DNA of 64,000 bases from Clostridiales bacterium. GTDB taxonomy: Bacteria; Bacillota; Clostridia; Christensenellales; Aristaeellaceae. The stretch covers positions 124,001 through 188,000 of the forward strand of contig SVGN01000001.1 of assembly GCA_015056315.1 (NCBI GenBank), read 5' to 3'. Every line of letters starts with the position of its first letter. Positions within the stretch are counted from its first letter, which is position 1. The notes beneath the pieces are model-generated. The model worked only from the letters and a program-made list of their open reading frames with translations. It did not search any database and had not been told where the DNA came from. Shown here piece after piece: positions 41,930 through 49,628 of this stretch. The position numbers and the translations under genes are program-made.

Positions 41930-42673
41930 ATGGAGCCCAACCTGCTGCCCGGGGAGCGGATCGACGATCTGCAGCTGAACGACCTGCACATCATCCAGAG
42001 CGAGAATGGTTTCCGTTTTGGCATGGATGCGGTGCTTCTCAGCGATTTTGCCCGCGTACGCCCCAGGGAGCATGTGGTGGATATGGGCACGGGTACAGGC
42101 ATCCTGCCCATTCTGCTCAGTGCGCAGCGGGAGGATGCTACCTTTACCGCCTTTGAGGTGCAGCCGGATATGGCCGATATGGCAGAACGCAGTATTGCAC
42201 TGAACGGTCTTTCACAGCGTATCCGAGTCTGCGCTGAGGATATGCGAAACGCCGCTGCCCTGCTGGGCTACGGCAGTGCGCACATGGTGGTCTCCAACCC
42301 GCCCTACGGCAAGCAGGGCAGTACACTGAAGAACAGCACCGAGGGCGTTACCCTTGCCAGGCATGAGGCAGCCATCTCCATCGGGGAGTGGACAGCCTCC
42401 TGCGCTGCGGTGCTGCGCAATATGGGCAGGCTCTGCATGGTGTTTCCCGCCCAGCGCCTGCTGGAACTGACGGATGCCTACCGCAGCGCCCGCATCGAGC
42501 CCAAACGCATCCGCCTGGTATATGCCAAGGTGGATCGTGCGCCCTATCTGGTGCTGCTGGAGGGCATGAAGAACGCCCGCCCCGGTCTTTTGTGGATGCC
42601 GCCGCTGGTGGTCTACGAGCCGGATGGCTCCGAGACCGCCGAGATCCATCGCATCTATCACCGCAAGGTATGA
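41930..42673 (+). CDS. tRNA1(Val) A37 N6-methyltransferase-like (TrmN6/YabB)
   Basis: A SAM-dependent N6-adenine methyltransferase of 247 residues. It starts MEPNLLPGERIDDL with FRFGMDAVLLSDFA, the pattern seen in the TrmN6/YabB family. The SAM site is VVDMGTGTGILPILLS (about residues 49-64) and the catalytic motif is SNPPYGKQG (about residues 122-130). AAGGAG precedes the ATG 41930. The 3' end overlaps the convergent flippase gene by 16 nt. No GIY-YIG or RsmI partner (yazA, yabC) follows, unlike the Bacillus neighbourhood. Confidence 0.87.
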   Translation: MEPNLLPGERIDDLQLNDLHIIQSENGFRFGMDAVLLSDFARVRPREHVVDMGTGTGILPILLSAQREDATFTAFEVQPDMADMAERSIALNGLSQRIRVCAEDMRNAAALLGYGSAHMVVSNPPYGKQGSTLKNSTEGVTLARHEAAISIGEWTASCAAVLRNMGRLCMVFPAQRLLELTDAYRSARIEPKRIRLVYAKVDRAPYLVLLEGMKNARPGLLWMPPLVVYEPDGSETAEIHRIYHRKV

Positions 42674-43947
42674 CCCCGCCACCAGCGCAGCAGGATGCCG
42701 CTGTTCCACAGGATATGCAGCACATGCCCTGCTGCCAGCCCGATGATCACGCCCTCCAGACGTAAGGCGGGCTGTGCTGTCAGGCACCATGTCAGCACCA
42801 GCGATGTGAGCGATGCCCCCAGTGCGCCCCACAGCGTCTGCTTTTGCAGCCCCAGTGCGGTGATGCAGCCAACCGACAGGTTTTCGGCCGCGCAGAGAAA
42901 GCATAGGGGAGAAGCGGCCTTGAACAGCGCCGTCAGCTCCGGCAAACGGTAGATGACCACCGAAACGAACGGAGCAGCCAGCACCAACAGCCCCGTACAT
43001 ACCAGAGCCACCAACAGCCCGGCAGCAAGCAGCCTCAGCAGGATGCGCTTGCACTGCCGGGCGTTTTCTTCGCTTTGCGCCAGCCTTGGTGCCATGACCA
43101 TATTCAATGCGCCGGTAAAGATGCAGGGCAGCATCATCAGCGGCAGCACCATACCGTTGAGCATACCCAGCTGCGCCGTGGCTTCGCTGCCCGGCAGCCC
43201 GGAAGCCGCCAGCCGCAGCGGGATCAGTATGGAGGTGACCGAGCGCAGCAGCGTGCCCACTACCCTTGTAATGGTAGAAGGCACCGCCAGATGCAGGATC
43301 GGTCTTTGCCAGGCTGCTGCGCTGCCGTGGACCGAGCGCGGCAGCCTCGCCGTGCAGACCACCAGCAGCAGCCCGGCCGCCTCTGCCAGAACCGTGGAGG
43401 CTACCGGCACAGCCGCCAGCCATGCAGCTGTAAGGCTCCCCAGTAAGGGCAGCAACAGCAGCGTGAATAAAAGCCGGAGTGTCTGCTCCGCCAGCTCCGA
43501 AACAGCGGGCAGCCAGCTCTGTTTGGTGCCGTAGCAATAACCGTTGTACGCTGCCGAATACCCAAGGATCAGTACACAGGGCGCAGAAAACCAAAGAGAG
43601 GGCAATACCCGTACATCCCCCGTCAGCCTTGCCAGCAGCGGCGAAAGGAGCAGAAACACAGGTATCAGCACCAGCGCTGCTCTGCGCACGAGCCTAAGCC
43701 CTGCCTGAAGCGGCATGCTCTTTTGTTCTGCGGTCTCCTTTGCCGTCAGGCGGCTGATGGCCATGGGCAGCCCCGAGGTGAGCGGTGTTATGGCCAGCAT
43801 ATGCACACCCGAAGCCAGCTCCGCAATGCCCATGATCTCTGCACCCAGCAGCCGCGCCATCAAAATGCGCAAAAGAAACCCCATCGCACGGATCACGCCA
43901 TTCAGCCCTGTGATCAGCAGGGTCTGCTTCTTTACATCATTGCTCAT
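42658..43947 (-). CDS. SpoVB-like MOP-superfamily flippase
   Basis: A 429-residue integral membrane protein with about 12-14 hydrophobic segments, of the MVIN/MATE-type polysaccharide-lipid flippase family. The N-terminal VKKQTLLITGLNGVIRAMGFLLRILMARLLGAEIMGI and the TSGLPMAISRLTAKE segment match SpoVB/YtgP-type proteins. It probably moves lipid-linked wall precursors across the membrane. SpoVB proteins are often over 500 residues, so this one is short. The ribosome site GGAGGGG is enclosed in a hairpin (see 43949-43967). It overlaps the convergent trmN6 gene by 16 nt. Confidence 0.83.
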   Translation of the reverse strand: MSNDVKKQTLLITGLNGVIRAMGFLLRILMARLLGAEIMGIAELASGVHMLAITPLTSGLPMAISRLTAKETAEQKSMPLQAGLRLVRRAALVLIPVFLLLSPLLARLTGDVRVLPSLWFSAPCVLILGYSAAYNGYCYGTKQSWLPAVSELAEQTLRLLFTLLLLPLLGSLTAAWLAAVPVASTVLAEAAGLLLVVCTARLPRSVHGSAAAWQRPILHLAVPSTITRVVGTLLRSVTSILIPLRLAASGLPGSEATAQLGMLNGMVLPLMMLPCIFTGALNMVMAPRLAQSEENARQCKRILLRLLAAGLLVALVCTGLLVLAAPFVSVVIYRLPELTALFKAASPLCFLCAAENLSVGCITALGLQKQTLWGALGASLTSLVLTWCLTAQPALRLEGVIIGLAAGHVLHILWNSGILLRWWRGHTLR

Positions 43948-43948
43948 G

Positions 43949-43967
43949 TTTTCCCCTCCGGGGAAAA
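43949..43967 (-). promoter_or_regulatory. Hairpin that includes the flippase ribosome site
   Basis: TTTTCCCC and GGGGAAAA form an 8-bp perfect stem around GGA on the minus strand, one base before the flippase ATG. GGAGGGG, the ribosome site, lies in the loop and right arm, so folding would hide it. A translational control role is possible but untested. Confidence 0.5.
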
Positions 43968-43995
43968 GCTATGAGCCGATGCCGAAAGCCATGCC

Positions 43996-44025
43996 TTGCT
44001 ATTTACCGGGCATATGTGCTATGAT
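43996..44025 (+). promoter_or_regulatory. Promoter candidate for the dCMP deaminase gene
   Basis: TTGCTA (43996-44001), an 18-base spacer and TATGAT (44020-44025), just before the deaminase start. Confidence 0.5.
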
Positions 44026-44039
44026 GCTGGTGAAATGGG

Positions 44040-44507
44040 GTGTTGATATTGGATAAATGGGATATTCGGTTTATGAAAATGGCTTATCTTGTTTCGGAAT
44101 GGTCCAGCTGCCACCGTCAGGGCCGCAGCATCGGTGCGGTGATCGTAAAGGACAAGCGTGTTATGACCACCGGCTACAACGGCGCACCGGCAGGTTTTCC
44201 CACCTGCAAGGAGCGGGGCGTGTGCCTGCGCGATGAGCTGAACATCGAATCCGGCACCCGGGCAGAGGTGTGCTATGCCATCCATGCGGAGCAGAATGCT
44301 ATCGTGCAGGCTGCCAAGCTGGGCATCTCTCTCGATGGGGCTACCCTGTACTGCACCCATCAGCCCTGCTCCATCTGCGCCAAAATGATCATCAATGTGG
44401 GCATCAAGCGCGTGATCTACGAACAGGGTTATCCGGATCCCTTCACGCTGGAGCTGTTTGAAAAATCCGGCGTTTCACTGGAGCGCTACGAGCCTGCAGA
44501 GGCTTAA
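44040..44507 (+). CDS. comEB: dCMP deaminase / ComEB-like deaminase
   Basis: Zinc deaminase that converts dCMP to dUMP for dTTP synthesis. The 155-residue product has the catalytic HAEQNAIVQAA motif (His-Ala-Glu, about residues 81-91) and the paired cysteines in THQPCSICAKMIINVG (about residues 109-124), plus a Cys-rich N-terminal segment (TCKERGVC) that may bind a second zinc as in T4-type dCMP deaminases. The start is either GTG 44040 or TTG 44049; GGGGTG at 44037-44042 fits TTG 44049 (6 bases) better. It ends 4 nt over the end of the convergent DUF6062 gene. Confidence 0.88.
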   Translation: MLILDKWDIRFMKMAYLVSEWSSCHRQGRSIGAVIVKDKRVMTTGYNGAPAGFPTCKERGVCLRDELNIESGTRAEVCYAIHAEQNAIVQAAKLGISLDGATLYCTHQPCSICAKMIINVGIKRVIYEQGYPDPFTLELFEKSGVSLERYEPAEA

Positions 44508-45229
44508 GCGTTATCGCCCTCAATGCACTTGGAGCGCAGACGGTTCACCGTTCTCTCCAGCGCATTGCGGCTGTTGCCCCAGGGCTTCTGCTGGTTGCGG
44601 TAGTCGAATTTCAGGGTGAACCATTCCAGATCGGCTTCATCCTCGCCCAGGGTGCGCTTCATGCTGTTCAGGATCGAACGGGCAAACTCCTCCTGCTGGT
44701 TGCCGCTCAGCTGGCGGGCAGCCATATCCAGAAGGTCGGCAGCGTGGGGGAAGCACAGCCCCTTGGATTCGTTCCACTTGCGCTGGAAGGCGGTATCGGT
44801 CTTCCACAGGTGGATGAAGGTATACAGGTACCGCTGCATATGCGCATCGATATCTTCACAGATCACACAACCGCTGGTCAGGGAGCGCAGCTCCTTGGCC
44901 AGTTTTTCGCATGGGCCGGCCTCCTTGGAGAAAAAGCCCGCCTTGCCGCCGATCCTGGTGCGCTCCAGCTTCATCAGGATCTCCTTGGAGTGGCTGTCGC
45001 ACAGTAGGGCGTGGCCCAAACGGTTCTGCATACCAAAAAGCAGCTGGTGGTGGTGGGCACAGATGCCGGTCTCGTTTACGCGGATGCGGGCATCCGGCTC
45101 CATAACGCTGCCGCCGAGGGAACGATCCACCTCGCTCTCTTCCAGCTTTTGATAGAGCATACAGAAGGGGCAGGGCGTTTCGGCTTCCATCGCTTCCCAT
45201 ACGGGGATCGTTTCCAGATGATATTGCAT
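44504..45229 (-). CDS. DUF6062 family protein with CxxC/CxxH motifs
   Basis: A 241-residue soluble protein without a known function. Two repeat-like modules each hold a CxxC and a C-x2-3-H: CPFC (about residues 20-23) with GICAHH (about 55-60), and CVIC (about 120-123) with GLCFPH (about 158-163). This pattern suggests two zinc sites or a duplicated fold. It matches what I know as DUF6062. GGAGGTC before the ATG is the ribosome site. It has its own promoter-like element and does not look co-transcribed with neighbours. Confidence 0.78.
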   Translation of the reverse strand: MQYHLETIPVWEAMEAETPCPFCMLYQKLEESEVDRSLGGSVMEPDARIRVNETGICAHHHQLLFGMQNRLGHALLCDSHSKEILMKLERTRIGGKAGFFSKEAGPCEKLAKELRSLTSGCVICEDIDAHMQRYLYTFIHLWKTDTAFQRKWNESKGLCFPHAADLLDMAARQLSGNQQEEFARSILNSMKRTLGEDEADLEWFTLKFDYRNQQKPWGNSRNALERTVNRLRSKCIEGDNA

Positions 45230-45244
45230 ATTTGACCTCCATAC

Positions 45245-45273
45245 AGTATAATAATCTGTGATTCATGGTAACA
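45245..45273 (-). promoter_or_regulatory. Promoter candidate for the DUF6062 gene
   Basis: On the minus strand TGTTAC (45268-45273), a 17-base spacer and TATACT (45245-45250), about 16 bases before the ATG at 45229. Confidence 0.55.
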
Positions 45274-45355
45274 GAATGAGACGAGAAACGCAACAGCCTG
45301 CATAATGTTCTTTTGGTGTGCATAGGGTGTTCCCACATTGCTTGGTGGAAGGGGA

Positions 45356-46189
45356 ATGCCTGTGCAGGAGCATAAAAAGATCTATCCCAGCGGCCATGTA
45401 CCGGTCAAATGGCTCAGCTGGCTGCTGGTGGGTGCAGCTGCTTTTCTGGTGCTTGGCGGCCTGCTTAGCCGCAGCACCGTCGATACCGTTATTGAACCCT
45501 TGCCCACCGCCACGCCCTTTTCTCTGGAGGAAGGCTTTGACGAGACCCTGGAAAGCTGCCAGTGGCAGCTGCCGGAGGTAAACTGGTACGCCTTGCAGCT
45601 TGGCGCTTTCGATGGGCAAAGCTCGGCAGAGGAGCTGGGGGAGCAGTACCGCCTCCGGGGTGCGGCAGGGTATCTGTGGCAGGATGAGCGCTGGCGCGTG
45701 CTGGCGGCTGTCTACGCCACCGAAGAGGATGCCCGCACCGTGCGCAAGCAGATCAGCGAGCTGCATGGAGTGGATTCCTATCTGTATCACATCCGCTTGC
45801 CGGGGGCGGCGGTCAGCATGCAGGGCATGCGCGGGCAGATCGAGATCCTGAAGGCAGCCTTCGAGCATGCTGCTGCACTGGTCGGAGAATTACAGCAGCT
45901 GAGCCTGCAGGCAGACCGCTCTCAGGGCGGCACGGAGGAGCTTTCCGCTGCGCTGTTTGCGCTCAAAGACCAGACCTCGCTGGTCTCCGTCCGGCTGAGG
46001 CAGCGCTTTCCCGAGCCGCGCAACAGCTGCGTGGTGGGCCTTATGGAGCTGTTCGGCAGCTATGCCGACTTTTGTGAGTCTCTACAGGCCGATGCCCCGA
46101 CTGTCAGCTTTGGGGCCTCACTCAAATACCAGACCATTTTGTCTCTCGACCTGCTCAGGCAGGTGTATAATACATTGGGCAACACATAG
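45356..46189 (+). CDS. Membrane-anchored SPOR-domain protein
   Basis: A 277-residue protein with a short basic N-terminus, one transmembrane helix (about residues 19-36) and an extracytoplasmic SPOR-like domain (WYALQLGAFDGQSSAEELGEQY...WRVLAAVYATEEDARTVRKQI, about residues 77-135). SPOR domains bind denuded glycan strands at division or engulfment sites. The remainder (about 145-277) is helical and unassigned. ATG 45356 has GGTGG at 45344-45348; a GTG six bases downstream is also possible. It lies 12 bases before the first gene of the DRTGG/ATPase cluster but the two may have different roles. Confidence 0.72.
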   Translation: MPVQEHKKIYPSGHVPVKWLSWLLVGAAAFLVLGGLLSRSTVDTVIEPLPTATPFSLEEGFDETLESCQWQLPEVNWYALQLGAFDGQSSAEELGEQYRLRGAAGYLWQDERWRVLAAVYATEEDARTVRKQISELHGVDSYLYHIRLPGAAVSMQGMRGQIEILKAAFEHAAALVGELQQLSLQADRSQGGTEELSAALFALKDQTSLVSVRLRQRFPEPRNSCVVGLMELFGSYADFCESLQADAPTVSFGASLKYQTILSLDLLRQVYNTLGNT

Positions 46190-46201
46190 GAGGAATGTAC
46201 G

Positions 46202-46561
46202 GTGACGATCCGAGACCTGATCCCCATTCTGGATGCAAAGGTGCTCTGCGGCGAAGATCGGCTGGACGAAGAAGTCTGCATGGCCTGCGGCAGCGACCTG
46301 ATGAGCGATGTACTTGCTTTTGTAAAGGAAAAATGCGTGCTGATCACGGGCCTGACCAATGTGCACGTGATGCGCACCGCAGAGATGCTGGATATCCATT
46401 GCGTCATTTTTGCCCGTGGTAAGATCCCCTCGGAGGAGATCCTTGAGGAGGCACGGGAGATCGGCATCGCGGTACTGGCTACCGAAAACACCAACTACAC
46501 CACCTGCGGCCTGCTGTACCAGGCGGGCATCAAGGGCAGCGCGGCCCGCACCGGCGCATAA
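46202..46561 (+). CDS. DRTGG-like domain protein 1
   Basis: A 119-residue protein that resembles the DRTGG / HPr-kinase N-terminal domain: ILDAKVLCGEDRLDEEVCMACGSDLMSDVLAFVKEKCVLITGLTN. This fold often serves as a ligand-binding or regulatory module. It contains several cysteines (about residues 16, 26, 29, 45, 67, 102). The start GTG 46202 has AGGAGGA 7 bases upstream. A paralogue of similar length is at 48368 on the other side of the hydrogenase-like gene. The pair brackets the GHKL ATPase and sensory hydrogenase genes and thus marks a probable signalling module linked to redox state. Confidence 0.77.
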   Translation: MTIRDLIPILDAKVLCGEDRLDEEVCMACGSDLMSDVLAFVKEKCVLITGLTNVHVMRTAEMLDIHCVIFARGKIPSEEILEEAREIGIAVLATENTNYTTCGLLYQAGIKGSAARTGA

Positions 46562-46584
46562 GTTGCAAAAGAGAGGGATCAAAC

Positions 46585-47016
46585 ATGTCCAACAATTTAT
46601 TCGTTGATAGCTACGACGTTGCTTCCGGCGCTTTTCAGACCGCCGGCGATGCATCCGCCAGCATCAAGCGCAAGCTGAAGCAGCTGGGCATCGATGCCGC
46701 TACCCTTCGCCGTGTGGCGGTGGCCAGCTATGAGGCCGAGCTGAACCTGATCATTCACAGCAACGGCGGCAACCTGATCATGGAAATGAGCCCTGATGAG
46801 GTTATGCTCATCTCCAAGGACGTAGGCCCCGGCATTCCCGATATCTCCAAAGCGCTGGAGGAGGGCTACTCCACCGCCAGCGAAGAAGCGCGGGATCTGG
46901 GCTTCGGCGCAGGTATGGGTTTGCCCAACATGAAGCGCAATGCAGACAGCTTCGATATCGTCAGCGAGGTAGGAGTCGGCACCACCATCAAGATGGGGTT
47001 TGCCGTTAAGCGCTGA
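46585..47016 (+). CDS. GHKL ATPase, anti-sigma-factor-like (RsbW/SpoIIAB type) 1
   Basis: A 143-residue protein made of a single GHKL ATPase domain. The N-box is YEAELNLIIHSNGG (about residues 49-62), G1 is KDVGPGIPD (about 78-86) and G2 is GFGAGMGLPNMKRNAD (about 108-123). Such stand-alone domains include SpoIIAB/RsbW-type serine kinases and anti-sigma factors. The partner is unknown. AGAGAGGG precedes the ATG. It is between the DRTGG protein and the sensory hydrogenase-like gene, and a second GHKL gene lies in the hydrogenase operon proper (50106). Confidence 0.85.
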   Translation: MSNNLFVDSYDVASGAFQTAGDASASIKRKLKQLGIDAATLRRVAVASYEAELNLIIHSNGGNLIMEMSPDEVMLISKDVGPGIPDISKALEEGYSTASEEARDLGFGAGMGLPNMKRNADSFDIVSEVGVGTTIKMGFAVKR

Positions 47017-47048
47017 TCTATCGGTTTTTGTTCGGAGGAAAAAACATC

Positions 47049-48353
47049 ATGCAGGACAAAAGATTCCATTCCGTCCGGCTGGATAAGGAAAAATGTAAGG
47101 GATGCACCAATTGCTTGAAACGTTGCCCTACAGAAGCCATCCGTGTCCGCGGCGGCAGAGCGCACATCATCGATGAGCGCTGCATCGACTGCGGCGAGTG
47201 CATCCGTGTGTGCGATTACCACGCCAAGTATGCCCAGACCGATCCGCTCTCCTCACTGGAGCAGTTCAAGTACAAGATCGCGCTGCCTGCACCGTCTCTC
47301 TATGGGCAGTTCAAGCATCTTATCAGCCCCTCGCAGGTGCTGGACGGTCTGCTTGCCATGGGCTTTGATGAGGTATACGAGGTAGCCAGCGGTGCGGATA
47401 TCGTTACCCGCGCCATCCGTGAGCGTATGCGCAATGCCCAGCCGGAGGATTATCCCATCATTTCTTCGGCATGCCCGGCCATTGTGCGCCTGATCCGTGT
47501 ACGCTTCCCGGATCTGCTCTCCCATATCATCGACATCCGGCAGCCTATGGAGGTTGCCGCCATGGTGGCCAAGAAGGAGTTCTGCAAGAAGCATAACGTG
47601 GAGCCCGGAGATGTGGGCTGCTTCTTCATCACGCCCTGCGCCGCCAAGATGACGGCCATCCGCAACCCCATCGGCCACGAGACCTCGGCGGTGGATGGAG
47701 CCATCTCCATGCTGGAGATCTACGGCATTCTGGCCAGCCACATCAAGAAGGTGCATACCGACTCCAACCGTGCCACGGCCTCTTCCTACGGCGTAGGCTG
47801 GGCCAGCAGCGGCGGCGAGGCGGCTGCGGTGGCACCCGAGCACAGCATGGCGGTGGACGGCATCGAAAACGTGATCCGTGTGCTGGAGGAGATCGAGAAC
47901 AACAAGCTGCAGGATCTGGTCTTCTTCGAGGGCGCAGCCTGCACCGGCGGCTGCGTGGGCGGCCCGCTTACCTTCGAAAACAGCTATGTCGCCCGCAATG
48001 CGGTACAGACGCTGCTCAGCGGCTGCGACATCACCCACCCGGATGACAAGGTGAACGCCTCCTACCTTGGTAAGTATCCCCTCATCGCCGATAAGCCCGT
48101 ACTGCCCAACAGCGTTATGCGGCTGGATGACGATATCGTGGAGGCCATGAAGAAAATGGAGCGCATGGAGGAGATCGTGCGCAGCCTGCCCGGTTACGAT
48201 TGCGGCAGCTGCGGCAGCCCCACCTGCCGTACCTTTGCCGAGGATATCGTCCGGGGCTTTGCCACCGAGATGGATTGTATCCACATCCTCAAGGAACGGC
48301 TCAAGATCATGGCTCAGCAAATGGTAGAACTGGCAAAGACCACCAGAGAATAA
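47049..48353 (+). CDS. Sensory-type [FeFe]-hydrogenase-like Fe-S protein
   Basis: A 434-residue iron-sulfur protein. It starts with two 4Fe-4S motifs (CKGCTNCLKRCP, about residues 17-28, and CIDCGECIRVCD, about 47-58). The H-cluster-type domain is recognisable by L1 SSACPAIV, L2 TPCAAKM and L3 EGAACTGGCVGG. The four cluster cysteines are kept, but the proton-shuttling cysteine position is Ala, as in sensory HydS-type hydrogenases. The C-terminus holds a further CGSCGSPTC motif (Fe-S cluster domain, about residue 388). No PAS domain is present, unlike classical HydS. ATG 47049 follows GGAGGA. The product likely senses hydrogen or redox state and passes it to neighbouring ATPase and DRTGG proteins, by inference. 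Confidence 0.88.
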   Translation: MQDKRFHSVRLDKEKCKGCTNCLKRCPTEAIRVRGGRAHIIDERCIDCGECIRVCDYHAKYAQTDPLSSLEQFKYKIALPAPSLYGQFKHLISPSQVLDGLLAMGFDEVYEVASGADIVTRAIRERMRNAQPEDYPIISSACPAIVRLIRVRFPDLLSHIIDIRQPMEVAAMVAKKEFCKKHNVEPGDVGCFFITPCAAKMTAIRNPIGHETSAVDGAISMLEIYGILASHIKKVHTDSNRATASSYGVGWASSGGEAAAVAPEHSMAVDGIENVIRVLEEIENNKLQDLVFFEGAACTGGCVGGPLTFENSYVARNAVQTLLSGCDITHPDDKVNASYLGKYPLIADKPVLPNSVMRLDDDIVEAMKKMERMEEIVRSLPGYDCGSCGSPTCRTFAEDIVRGFATEMDCIHILKERLKIMAQQMVELAKTTRE

Positions 48354-48367
48354 GGAGAGAGAAACCA

Positions 48368-48715
48368 ATGAAAGTAAGCGAATTGATGACCCTGCTGGAT
48401 GCAAAGTGTGTAAACGAAGGCGCAAACCTGGATGCGGAGATCTCCTGCGGCTACAGCTGCGATCTGCTCAGCTGGGTACTGGCCCACGGCAAGCCCGGTA
48501 TGGCCTGGTGCACCGTACAGACCCATGTGAACGTGATCGCCGTTTCCGTGCTGATGGAGATGGCCTGCGTTATCCTGGTCGAGGGCGTTGAGGCGGAGGA
48601 GGCTTCCCTTGCCAAGGCCACCGAAGAGGGCATGGCGGTGCTCTCCACCACCAAGACCGCTTATGAGGTCTGCGGCATCATGAACAAGGCAGGCATCGCC
48701 GCTCCTGTGGAATAA
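48368..48715 (+). CDS. DRTGG-like domain protein 2
   Basis: A 115-residue paralogue of the protein at 46202, aligned over its full length: LMTLLDAKCVNEGANLDAEISCGYSCDLLSWVLAHGKP. The pattern LDAK, then a cysteine-containing xCGxxxDLxSxVL, is shared, as is the ending (YEVCGIMNKAGI versus YTTCGLLYQAGI). The gene follows the hydrogenase-like gene after 14 bases, with AAGGAGAG before the ATG, and precedes the PHP gene by 2 bases. The function is unknown; a small-molecule or redox-responsive module is an inference from the family and context. Confidence 0.77.
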   Translation: MKVSELMTLLDAKCVNEGANLDAEISCGYSCDLLSWVLAHGKPGMAWCTVQTHVNVIAVSVLMEMACVILVEGVEAEEASLAKATEEGMAVLSTTKTAYEVCGIMNKAGIAAPVE

Positions 48716-48717
48716 GC

Positions 48718-49422
48718 ATGGATGTATTCTGCGATCTGCATCTGCACAGCTGTCTTTCCCCCTGCGGAGATGACGAGATGACCCCCTGGAACCTGGTGGG
48801 CATGGCCTGTGTAAACGGTTTGAGCCTTGTTGCGCTGACCGACCACAATACCACCCGTAACGTGCCGGAGGCTATGGAGGCAGGTAAGGAATACGGCGTG
48901 GCCATCCTGCCGGGCATGGAGATCACCAGCAAGGAGGAAGCGCATATCCTTGGGTATTTTCCCACTCTGGAGGATGCGCTTGCGGCAGGGGAGGAGGTAT
49001 ATGCCTCCCTGCCGGATATCGCCAACGATCCCTCCCTGTTCGGCAACCAGCTCATCAAAACCGGCGGGGATCAGGATGGGGGCATTCTGACCAAGCTGCT
49101 CATCAACGCCACCACCCTCAGCGTGGACGAGGTGGAGGCACTGGTCAAGCGGCACAACGGCATCACCGTTCCGGCCCACATCAACCGCGGCCATAACGGC
49201 ATGATCGGCGCGCTGGGTCTGATGCCCTTTCTGCCGCAGTTTCCCATTGTGGAGGTGTCTGCGGGCATCGATTGCCCTGCCTACGCCACCAAAGGACGCT
49301 TTCAACTGCACTCCAGCGATGCGCACCGCCTGGAGGATATTCAGGATCAGGTGTTTTCGTTGCCATTGGAGGAGCCTACGGCAGAAGCCGCCTTCCGCTT
49401 CCTGAAGGCGATCTATGGCTGA
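48718..49422 (+). CDS. PHP-domain metal-dependent phosphoesterase
   Basis: A 234-residue PHP (polymerase and histidinol phosphatase) domain protein. Metal-binding motifs are HLHSCLSPCG (about residues 8-17), TDHNTTRN (about 41-48), GMEITS (about 66-71), the PAHINR segment and SSDAHRLEDI (about 198-207). The fold is a TrpH-like phosphoesterase; the substrate cannot be told. It starts 2 bases after the DRTGG 2 stop, so the two are coupled. A strong terminator follows. The gene is conserved in clostridial hydrogenase clusters, but its role there is unclear. Confidence 0.88.
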   Translation: MDVFCDLHLHSCLSPCGDDEMTPWNLVGMACVNGLSLVALTDHNTTRNVPEAMEAGKEYGVAILPGMEITSKEEAHILGYFPTLEDALAAGEEVYASLPDIANDPSLFGNQLIKTGGDQDGGILTKLLINATTLSVDEVEALVKRHNGITVPAHINRGHNGMIGALGLMPFLPQFPIVEVSAGIDCPAYATKGRFQLHSSDAHRLEDIQDQVFSLPLEEPTAEAAFRFLKAIYG

Positions 49423-49456
49423 AAAGCAAACAGAGCCAGTGCTTTTTATTGCTTGG

Positions 49457-49490
49457 AACACGGCGGTTTTACTAACAAAACCGCCGTGTT
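49457..49490 (+). terminator. Terminator after the DRTGG/sensor/PHP operon
   Basis: AACACGGCGGTTTT (49457-49470) and AAAACCGCCGTGTT (49477-49490) form a perfect 14-bp stem around ACTAAC, followed by TATATA. The arms hold T-runs on both strands. Confidence 0.92.
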
Positions 49491-49520
49491 TATATACACT
49501 CTGATAAAAATGATTATTTT

Positions 49521-49588
49521 TTCACAAAATGCGTGCTTTTTGTCGTGATGTATGATATTATATAGTAGATTTGTGCTGTTCAAGCACA
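49521..49588 (+). promoter_or_regulatory. Promoter/operator region of the hyd operon
   Basis: A sigma-A-like promoter is TTTTGT (49538-49543), 17 bases, TATAGT (49561-49566). Upstream, CACAAAATGC (49523-49532) faces TTTTTGT (49537-49543) as an imperfect inverted repeat; its left half is identical to part of the palindrome before the methyltransferase (54678). Near the start point TGTGCT-GTTCA-AGCACA (49572-49588) forms a 6-bp repeat. The first half contains TTCACAA, similar to a Rex half-site. Confidence 0.45.
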
Positions 49589-49628
49589 CGTTACAGTGAT
49601 TCAAGTATGGAGGAGGTCTTATACTGCC

